A stretch of 64,000 nt of DNA from Dyella_D sp052115385 (GTDB lineage Bacteria > Pseudomonadota > Gammaproteobacteria > Xanthomonadales > Rhodanobacteraceae), in contig NZ_JBFRGP010000011.1 in NCBI RefSeq assembly GCF_052115385.1, forward strand, positions 62,001 to 126,000, read 5' to 3'. Positions 25,367-32,943 of this stretch are shown in pieces (position 1 is the stretch's first letter; the number at the start of each line of letters is the position of its first letter). The notes beneath the pieces were generated by a model, which was given only the letters and a program-made list of their open reading frames with translations, was not told the origin of the DNA and did not search any database. The position numbers and the translations under genes were made by a program.

Positions 25367-26337
25367 GCGGCGAAATGATCCCAGCCTTGGTGTACCGACT
25401 CCAGCCATGCGCCATCTTCTGCGCGCACGCGCACGCCCTCGCCTTCCACGATGCGGCCGATGCGCGCAGCGCCGCAGCCCAGGCGCGCGAGATCGGCCTG
25501 CACCTCGGCCGCGCGTGCAGCGGGCACGGTGAAGCACAGTTCGTAGTCGTCGCCGCCGCTGAGCGCAAAGTCGCGCGCGGAGGTGTCGTCGAACAGACCG
25601 AGCAGCGCGGATGAGCGCGGCAGCAATACGCTTTCGATTTCCGCACCGACGCCGCTGGCGGCGCAGAGATGGCCAAGGTCGGCGACCAGGCCATCCGACA
25701 CATCGAGGCAGGCGCTGGCTCGTTCGCGCAAAGCGAGGCCCGCGGCGATGCGCGGCGTCGGCCGCTGCAAGCGCTCCACCAGATACGCGGCCTGCGCGCC
25801 ATCCGCGCCACCACGCTGCAGCAGATGCAGGCCGGCGGCCGCATCGCCGAGCGTGCCGGTGACCATCACCACGTCGCCCGGCCGCGCTCCGGCCCGGCGC
25901 AGCGCCTTGCCCGGCGGCACGAAGCCATGCACCGCCACGCTGATCGTCAGTGGACCGCCCGTGGTATCGCCACCCACCAGGGCCAGCCGATGCGGCTGCG
26001 CCAGCTGCGCGAAGCCGTCGGCGAACTCGTCGACGAAACGCTGCCGCGCCTCCGCCGCACCGTTGCGCGGCAGGGTCAGTGCGAGCAGGGCCCAGGCCGG
26101 CGTGGCGCCCATCGCGGCCAGGTCGGACAGGTTCACCGCCAGGGCCTTCCAGCCCAGGTCCGCCGGCGCCGTATCGCGCAGGAAATGCACGCCTTCGACC
26201 ATGCTGTCGATCGCCACCGCCAGCTCCTGCCCCTCGGGCACGGCCAGCACGGCAGCGTCGTCGCCGATCCCCAAGCGCACATCGTCGCGCCCCTGCGCGG
26301 TGCGCTCGCGGATGCGGTCGATCAGGCGGAATTCCAT
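25363..26337 (-). CDS. thiL: Thiamine-monophosphate kinase
   Basis: A 324-residue ATP-dependent kinase making thiamine diphosphate from thiamine monophosphate. It shows the family motifs RLGIGDDAAV (about residues 21-30), VAIDSMVEGVHF, LAVNLSDLAAMGA and VGGDTTGG. ATG 26337 has AGGA six bases upstream; the frame is open further upstream but without family similarity. It is normally found in a nusB-thiL-pgpA run. Here nusB is 1.2 kb away with a GNAT gene and an NTF2-like gene on the other strand in between. Confidence 0.95.
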   Translation of the reverse strand: MEFRLIDRIRERTAQGRDDVRLGIGDDAAVLAVPEGQELAVAIDSMVEGVHFLRDTAPADLGWKALAVNLSDLAAMGATPAWALLALTLPRNGAAEARQRFVDEFADGFAQLAQPHRLALVGGDTTGGPLTISVAVHGFVPPGKALRRAGARPGDVVMVTGTLGDAAAGLHLLQRGGADGAQAAYLVERLQRPTPRIAAGLALRERASACLDVSDGLVADLGHLCAASGVGAEIESVLLPRSSALLGLFDDTSARDFALSGGDDYELCFTVPAARAAEVQADLARLGCGAARIGRIVEGEGVRVRAEDGAWLESVHQGWDHFAA

Positions 26338-26477
26338 GGCGATCCTGCGGCGGCAAACAACGGCAAGCAGACCATCCGCACCCGCCGCATGCAAGCGCGG
26401 ACCGTGCCGGTAGTCATGCGGGCGGCCGCGGAGCGCATCGCTAGAATCGGTCGGACTACAGCCACGGAGGTCCGCCC

Positions 26478-26945
26478 ATGCACGTCCGCCGATTCTCGCT
26501 GCCCCTCTCCGCCTGCGCCGCGCTGGCCGTGCTGGCGGCTGCCCCGCTGCATGCTGCAACGCCGGAAGAGAAAGCCGTGCTCGCACCCTTCCAGACCTTG
26601 CTCGACGGCATCGGCAAGCGCGACCACGACATGATGCGCTCCGCCCTGCTGCCCGGCGGCATGATCACCCTCACCCGCGCCGACAAGACCCAGCAGCTGC
26701 ACTACGACGCGTTTATCGAGCACATCCCCGCCACCGGCACGCAGAAGCTGGAAGAGCGCATCCACGATCCGCTGGTGAAGATCGACGACAACATCGCGAT
26801 CATCTGGACCTCGTACGAATTCCTGGTCGACGGCAAGGTCGATCATTGCGGCACGGATATCGCGCATCTGGTGAAGCAGAACGGGAAATGGCTGATCGCG
26901 GGAATCGCGGACAACGGCCGCAAGGAATGCGCACCCGCGAAATAA
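26478..26945 (+). CDS. Secreted NTF2/SnoaL-like protein
   Basis: A 155-residue protein with a signal peptide (about 1-26, cleavage after LHAA). The mature domain of about 125 residues has the NTF2-like pattern: helix FQTLLDGIGKRDHDMMRSAL, then strands ending IAIIWTSYEFLVDGKVDHCG and VKQNGKWLIAGIADN. Such domains bind small ligands or act as enzymes; no catalytic set is obvious here. It has a GGAGG site before ATG. It is a lone plus-strand gene with a family I repeat right after it. Confidence 0.8.
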   Translation: MHVRRFSLPLSACAALAVLAAAPLHAATPEEKAVLAPFQTLLDGIGKRDHDMMRSALLPGGMITLTRADKTQQLHYDAFIEHIPATGTQKLEERIHDPLVKIDDNIAIIWTSYEFLVDGKVDHCGTDIAHLVKQNGKWLIAGIADNGRKECAPAK

Positions 26946-26955
26946 GCGATACGGC

Positions 26956-27048
26956 GTAGGTTGGGGTGAGCCGCAGGCGAACCCCAACATCGTCATCTCC
27001 AAGCGCATCGCAGCGTTGGGGTTCGCCTGCGGCTCACCCCAACCTACG
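26956..27048. repeat. Dispersed inverted repeat, family I, copy c
   Basis: Two opposed full units (GTAGGTTGGGGTGAGCCGCA and its complement) enclose about 26 bases. It fills the gap between the convergent NTF2-like and GNAT genes, ending three bases before the GNAT stop codon, so it could act as a bidirectional 3' hairpin for both transcripts. Confidence 0.88.
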
Positions 27049-27050
27049 CC

Positions 27051-27584
27051 TTACCGCGCGAAGACGATGGTCGGCTCACCGTGATAGATGCTGCGCTTCC
27101 ATTCGCGGAAGCCCGCCCGCTCCGCCACGCGGATCGACGCCAGATTCCCCGGCGCAATGATGCACACCGAGCGCATATGCGGCAGCTGCTGCGCCGCCCA
27201 CGCCGTGGCCGCCGCCACCGCCTCGCTCGCATAGCCCTTGCCATGCGCGGCCGGGGCCAGGATCCAGCCGAATTCCAGCATCCCGATCAGCGAGGGATCG
27301 AGCTCGCGGCGGAAATCGGCGAAACCGATATCGCCGACATAGCGCCCGCTGTCTTTCTCTTCCACGGCCCAGAAGCCATAACCGAGCATGCTCCACAGAC
27401 CGCGCCACGACAGCATGCGCCGCCAGACTTCCTCGCTCGAGAACGCACGCCCGCCGAGAAAGCGGGTGACTTCCGCATCGCCCCACACCGCCGCGCAGGC
27501 GGCGTGGTCTTCCGGCCGATGCGCGCGCAGCCGCAGCCGCGCGGTCTCCAGCACCGGCACGTCATTCGCCGGCACCGCGCTCAT
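27051..27584 (-). CDS. GNAT acetyltransferase, RimJ/RimL type
   Basis: A 177-residue N-acetyltransferase. It opens with LETARLRLRAHRPEDHAA, the usual first strand and helix of the group, and has the acetyl-CoA-binding motif in PAAHGKGYASEAVAAATAWA and the late motif NLASIRVAERAGF. It acetylates an amine, often a ribosomal protein or amino acid; the target is unknown. The ATG shares one base with the nusB stop (TGATG), so it is probably translated as part of the nusB message. Confidence 0.9.
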   Translation of the reverse strand: MSAVPANDVPVLETARLRLRAHRPEDHAACAAVWGDAEVTRFLGGRAFSSEEVWRRMLSWRGLWSMLGYGFWAVEEKDSGRYVGDIGFADFRRELDPSLIGMLEFGWILAPAAHGKGYASEAVAAATAWAAQQLPHMRSVCIIAPGNLASIRVAERAGFREWKRSIYHGEPTIVFAR

Positions 27585-28030
27585 CAGCCTTTCTTCTCCA
27601 CCGAGCGCAGCTGCACGGCGAGCTTGTCCAGCACGCCGTTGACGTAGCTGTGGCCGTGGTCGGCGCCGAAGCGCTTGGTCACTTCGATGGCCTCGTTGAT
27701 GACCACGCGGTACGGCACGTCCGGGCGGTACTTCAGCTCGTAGGCGGCCATGCGCAGCGCGGCGCGCTCGATCGGGTCGATCTGCTCGATCTCGCGGTCG
27801 ACGTAGGGCTTGAGGCTTTCGTCGATGGCGGCGAGGTTGCGCTCCACGCCATGCAGCAGGTCTTCGAAGTAGTCCAGGTCGGCCACTTCCATGTCCTGCT
27901 CGTGCTGGAACTGCTCGATCACCGCCTTCATGGCGCTGCCGCCGATCTGCCAGGCGTACAGCGCCTGCAGCGCGCGGCGGCGGGCGCGCGAGCGCGCGGC
28001 CAGGTCGATGCCGTCGGGACGCGTGCTCAT
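27584..28030 (-). CDS. nusB: Transcription antitermination factor NusB
   Basis: A 148-residue all-helical RNA-binding protein that joins NusE on boxA RNA to prevent early termination in rRNA operons. ARSRARRRALQALYAWQIGG, ELKYRPDVPYRVVINEAIEV and KRFGADHGHSYVNGVLDKLA are classic NusB sequences. The ATG shares one base with the ribH stop (TGATG). ribH-nusB adjacency is conserved in many bacteria. Confidence 0.97.
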   Translation of the reverse strand: MSTRPDGIDLAARSRARRRALQALYAWQIGGSAMKAVIEQFQHEQDMEVADLDYFEDLLHGVERNLAAIDESLKPYVDREIEQIDPIERAALRMAAYELKYRPDVPYRVVINEAIEVTKRFGADHGHSYVNGVLDKLAVQLRSVEKKG

Positions 28031-28491
28031 CACAGCTTCCCGTACAGGTTGACCATTTCCAGCGCGGCGATGGCGGCGTCGGCGCCCTTGTTGCCGGCCT
28101 TGGTGCCGGAACGCTCGATCGCCTGCTCGATGCTGTCGGTGGTCAGCACGCCGAACGACACCGGCACGCCCGAACCATAGGCCGCACCGGCCAGGCCCTT
28201 GGCGCATTCGCCAGCGACGAAGTCGAAATGCGGGGTGGAACCGCGGATCACCGCGCCCAGCGCGATCACCGCGGCGTACTTGCCGGAGTGCGCCAGCTTG
28301 TGGCCGGCCAGCGCGATCTCCCACGCGCCCGGCACGCGGACCAGGTCGATCGCCTCGTCCTGCACGCCGTGGCGCACCAGCGCGTCGCGTGCGCCGGCCA
28401 CCAGGGCCTCGACCACGAAGCCGTTGAAGCGGCCGGCGACGATGGCAAAGCGGCCCTTGGGCGTGGAGAAATCGCCTTCGATGATGTTCAT
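28030..28491 (-). CDS. ribH: 6,7-dimethyl-8-ribityllumazine synthase
   Basis: A 153-residue enzyme that joins the ribulose-5-phosphate-derived four-carbon unit to the pyrimidine to make lumazine, the penultimate riboflavin step. It forms large shells of subunits. VAGRFNGFVVEALVAGA, the substrate loop VPGAWEIALA, and GAVIRGSTPHFDFVAGECAK with the catalytic His are all present. It lies after ldcA in the riboflavin gene run and is probably reached by transcripts from the FMN-riboswitch promoter. Confidence 0.97.
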   Translation of the reverse strand: MNIIEGDFSTPKGRFAIVAGRFNGFVVEALVAGARDALVRHGVQDEAIDLVRVPGAWEIALAGHKLAHSGKYAAVIALGAVIRGSTPHFDFVAGECAKGLAGAAYGSGVPVSFGVLTTDSIEQAIERSGTKAGNKGADAAIAALEMVNLYGKL

Positions 28492-28536
28492 GGGTATGCG
28501 TTTCCTGGGGCGTACGGCCCATCTGGGCCGGTCATT

Positions 28537-29496
28537 TTACGGGATTTGGGGCAACGTGCCCGGGTCTAGGCGGGACGGGAGCCCGGCCAGGTGCGGATAA
28601 CCGCCGAACGACAGCACCGCCTCGCCGCCGGCCACGCGCAGGCGGGCCGCGGCGCCGAACGGCAGGGTGAACTTGTCCGGCTCGTGGCCGAACGGCAGCC
28701 CGCTAACCACCGGCACCCGCGCCACCCGGCCGATCTGCGCGAACGCGGCGGGGACGTCGTAGCCGTTGTCGTAGGCCGCCGGGCGGCAGTGGGTGAAATG
28801 GCCCAGCACCAGGGCGCGCTGGCGGTCCAGCACGCCGGCCAGGTGCAGCTGGTACAGCAGGCGCTCGATCCGGTACGGCGGCTCGCCGACGTCCTCGACG
28901 AACAGGATGCCGCCATCGATGCGCGGGAAATACGGCGTGCCCAGCAGGCTGCACAGCACGGCGAGGTTGCCGCCCCACAGCGGGCCTTCCACATCCAGCT
29001 CGCCCTCCGCAGGCGTCGCCCAGCTCGCGCTGGACTGCGGCGCGCTGAGCGTGCGCCAGAAGTGCTCCCACATCAGCGGATGCAGCTCCGGCGCGCCGAA
29101 GTCCGGCCCCAGCATGGGGCCGCCGAAGCTGGCCAGGCCGCTCCTGGTGTACAGCGCCAGCTGCAGCGCGGTGAAGTCGCTATGCCCGACCAGCAAGGTG
29201 GCGGTGCCGGCCAGGCGCTCGCGCAGCGCGTCGTAGTCCAGTTGTTCCAGCAGGCGCGTGGCGCCATAGCCGCCGCGGATGGCCAGCACGATGTCCGGCA
29301 ACGGGTCCGCACCGGCCAGCGCGTTGAGCTCGCCGACGCGCTGTTCGTCCGATCCGGCATAGCGCAGCTCGGTGCGTTCGAGCGCATCGAGGCCTTGCAA
29401 GGTGCAGCCGACGGCCTGCAGCCGCGCCACGCCGCGCTGCATGGCGGCGCGGTCGTGCGGATACCCGGAGGGAGCGATCAAACGGATGGCGGTCAT
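28537..29496 (-). CDS. ldcA: Muramoyltetrapeptide LD-carboxypeptidase (S66 family)
   Basis: A 319-residue cytoplasmic serine peptidase that trims the terminal D-Ala from tetrapeptides in murein recycling. The S66 catalytic set is visible: Ser in LLVGHSDFTAL (about residue 106), Glu in ILFVEDVGEPPYR and His in LGHFTHCR. RGGYGATRLLEQLDY is a further family signature. It sits between ribBX and ribH, 45 bases before ribH, an unusual insertion into a riboflavin gene run. The ATG at 29496 has only a weak ribosome binding site. Confidence 0.92.
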   Translation of the reverse strand: MTAIRLIAPSGYPHDRAAMQRGVARLQAVGCTLQGLDALERTELRYAGSDEQRVGELNALAGADPLPDIVLAIRGGYGATRLLEQLDYDALRERLAGTATLLVGHSDFTALQLALYTRSGLASFGGPMLGPDFGAPELHPLMWEHFWRTLSAPQSSASWATPAEGELDVEGPLWGGNLAVLCSLLGTPYFPRIDGGILFVEDVGEPPYRIERLLYQLHLAGVLDRQRALVLGHFTHCRPAAYDNGYDVPAAFAQIGRVARVPVVSGLPFGHEPDKFTLPFGAAARLRVAGGEAVLSFGGYPHLAGLPSRLDPGTLPQIP

Positions 29497-29578
29497 GGCG
29501 TAAGCGGTGGTGGCAGAAGCCGGCAGTATGCCGCGCGCGCCCTGGCCGCCCGATGGCGGCACCCGGGCGCGGGCCGGA

Positions 29579-30670
29579 TCACACGTGCTCGACCACCTCC
29601 AGCCCGAAGCCGCCCAGGCCGACCAGCTTGCGCGGCGTGCCCAGCACGCGCAGGCGCTGCACGCCCAGGTCGGCCAGCATCTGCGCGCCCAGGCCGAGCT
29701 GGCGCCATTCCTGCTGCTGCGCTTCTTCAGGCGCCTGCGCCGAGGGCTGCCGGCTGAGGCGGCGCAGCAGCGCGTCCGGGGTGTCCTCGCCGGACAGCAC
29801 CAGCAGCACGCCGCGGTCCTCGTCGGCAATGCGGCGCAGCGCGGCGGTGACGGTCAGGCCCAGGTCGTCGCGCTGCAGATGCAGCACGTCGGACAGCGTG
29901 TTGCGCACATGCACGCGGGTGAGCACCGGCGCGCCGTCGTTGAGCTTGCCGCGGGTCAACGCGAAATGCAGGCCGTGATGGATCGCGTCGCGGTAGGCCA
30001 CCAGGCGGAACGGGCCGAACTCGGTGTCGACCTGTTCCTCGTGCACGCGCTTGACCGTCTTCTCGGTTTCCAGGCGGTAGCGGATCAGGTCGGCGATCGA
30101 GCCGATCTTCAGGCCATGCTTGTGCGCGAACACCTCCAGCTCCGGCCGGCGCGCCATCGAGCCGTCCTCGTGCAGGATCTCGATCAGCACCGCCGACGGC
30201 TCCAGCCCCGCCAGCGCGGCGAGATCGCAACCGGCCTCGGTATGGCCGGCGCGGCTGAGCACGCCGCCCGGCTGCGCGGTGAGCGGAAAGATATGGCCGG
30301 GCTGCGACAGGTCCTGCGGCTGGGCGTCCGACTTCACCGCCACCTGGATGGTGCGCGCGCGGTCGTGCGCCGAGATGCCGGTGGTGACGCCCTCGGCCGC
30401 CTCGATCGAGACGGTGAAGTTGGTGTGGTACGGCGAGGTGTTGTCGCTGACCATCGGGCGCAAGCCCAACTGCCGCGTGCGCTGCTCGGTCAGGGTCAGG
30501 CAGACCAGGCCGCGCGCCTCGCGCACCATGAAGTTGATGTCCTCCGGCCGCACCATCTGCGCAGCCATGATCAGGTCGCCTTCGTTCTCGCGGTCCTCGT
30601 CGTCGAGGATCACGACCATGCGGCCGGCGCGGATGTCTTCGAGGATTTCGGGGATGGTGTTGAAAGCCAT
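29579..30670 (-). CDS. ribB: 3,4-dihydroxy-2-butanone-4-phosphate synthase with degenerate GTP cyclohydrolase II domain (RibBX type)
   Basis: A 363-residue protein. The N-terminal half (1-205) is a full RibB domain with ILDDEDRENEGDLIMAA, DNTSPYHTNFTVSI and GHTEAGCDLAALAGL. The C-terminal half has the GTP cyclohydrolase II fold but lacks its zinc site: where active enzymes have a Cys-x10-Cys-x-Cys segment after RVHSE, this protein has RVHVRNTLSDVLHLQRDDLG with no Cys. This corresponds to the RibBX variant known from Proteobacteria, so a separate ribA is expected elsewhere. The ribosome binding site at 30670 is weak. Confidence 0.93.
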   Translation of the reverse strand: MAFNTIPEILEDIRAGRMVVILDDEDRENEGDLIMAAQMVRPEDINFMVREARGLVCLTLTEQRTRQLGLRPMVSDNTSPYHTNFTVSIEAAEGVTTGISAHDRARTIQVAVKSDAQPQDLSQPGHIFPLTAQPGGVLSRAGHTEAGCDLAALAGLEPSAVLIEILHEDGSMARRPELEVFAHKHGLKIGSIADLIRYRLETEKTVKRVHEEQVDTEFGPFRLVAYRDAIHHGLHFALTRGKLNDGAPVLTRVHVRNTLSDVLHLQRDDLGLTVTAALRRIADEDRGVLLVLSGEDTPDALLRRLSRQPSAQAPEEAQQQEWRQLGLGAQMLADLGVQRLRVLGTPRKLVGLGGFGLEVVEHV

Positions 30671-30720
30671 AAAAAAGGTCTCGGTTAAATTTTGTATTGC
30701 CTCAACCTGCAAGGCTGAAT

Positions 30721-30877
30721 CCTTCTCCCCCCCGGGAGCACGCGGGGAGCGCACAGGGATGTGCGCGGCTCTGAGGAGCGAGGAAGGTGGCGGCAGCCGG
30801 ATGAGGGTACGGGCGAAGTGCAACGCCCCACTCCGCCCGTACCCTCACCCCAACCCCTCTCCCGACGGGAGAGGGGC
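30721..30877. repeat. Dispersed inverted repeat, family II, copy B
   Basis: A 157-base element: CCTTCTCCCC, an inner segment with GCGCACAGGGATGTGCGC, GGTGGCGGCAGCCGGATGAG, then GGTACGGGCG and the complementary CCGCCCGTACC, ending CCCCTCTCCCGACGGGAGAG. It is almost the reverse complement of copy D at 52355-52512. It separates ribE from ribBX, within the probable riboflavin transcript. Confidence 0.88.
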
Positions 30878-30885
30878 TTTAAGCC

Positions 30886-31527
30886 TCAGGCGAAGCCGTG
30901 CTTCTTCAGAAAGTCCTCATCGAGCCGCGGCGAACCGCCGCCGCCCATCAGCCTTTCCACATAGCGCGCGACCACATCCACCTCCAGGTTCACCGCGTCG
31001 CCCGGGCGGCGCGCGTGGAATACCGTGTGTTCCACCGTATGGGGGATAAGGTTCACGCCGAAACGCAGGCCGTCGACTTCGTTGACGGTGAGGCTGGTGC
31101 CTTCGATGCAGATCGAGCCCTTGGCGGCGATATAGCGCGCCAGGTTGGCCGGCACCTCGAAGGTCCAGCGCTGCGAGCGGCCGTCGGGGGTGATCGAGAC
31201 CACCTTGCCCATGCCGTCGACATGGCCGGAGACCAGGTGTCCGCCCAGGCGGTCGGCCAGGCGCAGCGCCTTTTCCAGGTTTACCGGGTCGCCGGCCTTG
31301 AGCTTGCCCAGGGTGGTCAGCGCCAGGGTTTCGTTGGAGACGTCGGCGCCGAAACCGCGCGGCTCCAGCGTCACTGCGGTGAGACACACGCCGGAGACGG
31401 CGATGCTGTCGCCCAGCTGCACGTCGGCGAGATCGAGTCCGGCGGTGTCGACATACAGGCGCACATCGCCGCCACGCGGTTCGAGCCGCGCGATGCGGCC
31501 TACGGTCTGGATGATTCCGGTGAACAT
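30886..31527 (-). CDS. ribE: Riboflavin synthase, alpha subunit type
   Basis: A 213-residue enzyme that converts two lumazines to riboflavin. It has the duplicated barrel: first half MFTGIIQTVGRIARLEPRGG with GVCLTAV and SNETLALTTLG, second half GHLVSGHVDGMGKVVSI with SICIEGTSLTVNEVDG. It ends with the family tail VVARYVERLM. ATG 31527 has AGGAGGTG upstream. The FMN riboswitch 134 bases upstream controls it, so it is the first gene of the FMN-regulated run. Confidence 0.97.
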   Translation of the reverse strand: MFTGIIQTVGRIARLEPRGGDVRLYVDTAGLDLADVQLGDSIAVSGVCLTAVTLEPRGFGADVSNETLALTTLGKLKAGDPVNLEKALRLADRLGGHLVSGHVDGMGKVVSITPDGRSQRWTFEVPANLARYIAAKGSICIEGTSLTVNEVDGLRFGVNLIPHTVEHTVFHARRPGDAVNLEVDVVARYVERLMGGGGSPRLDEDFLKKHGFA

Positions 31528-31577
31528 CAGCGCACCTCCTGCACGGAGGCGGCGGTCGAGCTGTCGATGTAGTTCAT
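31527..31577 (-). CDS. Possible 16-residue leader peptide before ribE
   Basis: An ATG at 31577 opens a reading frame for MNYIDSSTAASVQEVR whose TGA overlaps the ribE ATG by one base (TGATG). It lies between the FMN riboswitch and ribE, and its last codons contain the ribE ribosome binding site. Its own ribosome binding site is weak (GGGA, 11 bases upstream), so it may not be translated. Confidence 0.2.
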   Translation of the reverse strand: MNYIDSSTAASVQEVR

Positions 31578-31660
31578 GAAACGTTTCCCGCGTCAGAAAG
31601 TCTGCGAAAAACGCCCCAAGGCGCATGGCAGGCGCACACCGCGAGCGTGTCCGCCGTACC

Positions 31661-31858
31661 GTCTTCTCTCATCCGGACTTTCCGGAAAGGCCCCCCGCCG
31701 AACAGCGTGAGGATTTCCGACCGTCGGCTCCGGCATCGGACCGGATCTGCTGACCTTTCGCTCAGGGAGCGAAAGCGCTCGCGGGCTCGTGTCGGATGCC
31801 CTTGCGGGCCTCGTCCACCTACCGCCGGTGGGGAATCGCACCCCGCCCTGAAGACGTC
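31661..31858 (-). ncRNA. FMN riboswitch (RFN element)
   Basis: On the minus strand the conserved blocks follow in order: GGGCGGGGTGCGATTCCCCA then CCGGCGGTAGGT, GAGCCCGCGAGCGC, GATCCGGTCCGATGCCGG then AGCCGACGGTC, and AAAGTCCGGATGAGAGAAGA. These are the signature segments of the six-helix FMN aptamer. A variable helix (CGCTTTCGCTCCCTGAGCGA) sits in the middle. It precedes ribE and should reduce expression of the run when FMN is plentiful. Whether it acts on transcription or translation is not clear, as I saw no obvious terminator. Confidence 0.95.
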
Positions 31859-31951
31859 GTAATGGTTGTCGCCGGGTCGCCCCGGCCGCCGGAGTCTAGC
31901 ACCGGCCAGTGTTTCCCGGGGCGCACGCTGCGTGCGCTTTCAGGCGGCAAC

Positions 31952-32854
31952 CTAAAGCTCTGCGGAGAGGAAATCGATCAATGCGCGCAGCGCCGGCGCC
32001 CGGTCCGCGCCCGGCAGCCACACCAGTTGGATCGGCGAAATGCTCAGCTCCCACTCCGGCAGCACCGGCACCAGCTTGCCGCAGGCCACCAGCGGATCGG
32101 CCATGTAGTCGCCCTGGATGCCGATGCCCACGCCGGCCAGCAGCGCATCGCGCGTGGCCATCGCATCGTTGCAGCTCAGCACCGGATCGATGCGCACCGA
32201 GCGGCACCGCCGCCCCTGGCTGAACTGCCACAGCGTGCCGGTGCGCAGGCCGCTGAAGGCGACGCAGCGATGCGCCTTCAGTTCGGCCGGATCGGTCACC
32301 GCCGGCGCGGCGGCGAGATACGACGGCGCCGCGCACAGATAACGCCGCATGCTGCCCACGCGCCGCGCCACCAGCTGCGAATCGGCCAGCCGGCCCACGC
32401 GCAGGGCCAGATCGATGCGGCCGGCGACCAGGTCGACGTAAGCGTCGTCGTAGACCGCCTCGATGCGGATCTGCGGATGCTTGGCCATGAAACTCGCCAG
32501 CACCGGCGCCACGCACAGCCGCCCATACGAACCCGGCAGATGCACGCACAGCCGCCCGGCCGGCTCGCCGCCCTGCGGCCGCAGTTCCGCCGCCATCGCC
32601 AGCATCACCGCGTCCAGCCGCTGGCAATGCGCCAGCAACTGCTCGCCGCGCGGGGTCAAGGTCACCCGCCGCGTGGTGCGCAGGAACAGCTTGCCGCCCA
32701 CCGCCTGTTCCAGCGCGGCGATGCGCCGGCTCAGCACCGACGGCGTGCAGCCGGCCTCGTGCGCGGCGCGCGAGAAATTCAGCACCCGCGCGGCGATGGC
32801 GAAGCCGCGCAGTTCGCGCAGGCGGTTCGGGGTGAGCTCGAAGGATTGATTCAT
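31952..32854 (-). CDS. LysR-family transcriptional regulator
   Basis: A 300-residue regulator with an N-terminal winged helix-turn-helix (FAIAARVLNFSRAAHEAGCT then PSVLSRRIAALEQAVGGKLF) and a C-terminal periplasmic-binding-protein-like effector domain (about 90-295). The set LRLCVHLPGSYGR and VGRLADSQLVARRVG places it near the CrgA/AaeR-type subgroup. It is divergent from an MDR-family reductase gene with 89 bases between starts, so that gene is the likely target. An inverted repeat overlaps its start codon. Confidence 0.93.
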   Translation of the reverse strand: MNQSFELTPNRLRELRGFAIAARVLNFSRAAHEAGCTPSVLSRRIAALEQAVGGKLFLRTTRRVTLTPRGEQLLAHCQRLDAVMLAMAAELRPQGGEPAGRLCVHLPGSYGRLCVAPVLASFMAKHPQIRIEAVYDDAYVDLVAGRIDLALRVGRLADSQLVARRVGSMRRYLCAAPSYLAAAPAVTDPAELKAHRCVAFSGLRTGTLWQFSQGRRCRSVRIDPVLSCNDAMATRDALLAGVGIGIQGDYMADPLVACGKLVPVLPEWELSISPIQLVWLPGADRAPALRALIDFLSAEL

Positions 32855-32877
32855 ATCACGAACAAAAGATATGTGAT
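32853..32877. promoter_or_regulatory. Inverted repeat in the LysR/reductase divergent promoter
   Basis: ATATC-N10-GATAT (32853-32872) and, overlapping it, ATCAC-N13-GTGAT (32855-32877) lie in the short AT-rich gap between divergent start codons, overlapping the LysR start. Position and dyad symmetry fit a LysR-type operator with autoregulation; this is inference. Confidence 0.35.
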
Positions 32878-32943
32878 GTCGATGGATTATCGCTCAATCG
32901 TCCGCAGCCCACCATGGCGCCATCCACCACCCAGGAGCCCGCC

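Noticed and set aside
26966..27160. Short open frames across family I repeats
   Set aside because: The same peptide fragments (LTPTY, AHPNLR and similar) appear at every repeat copy, so they are by-products of the repeat, not genes.
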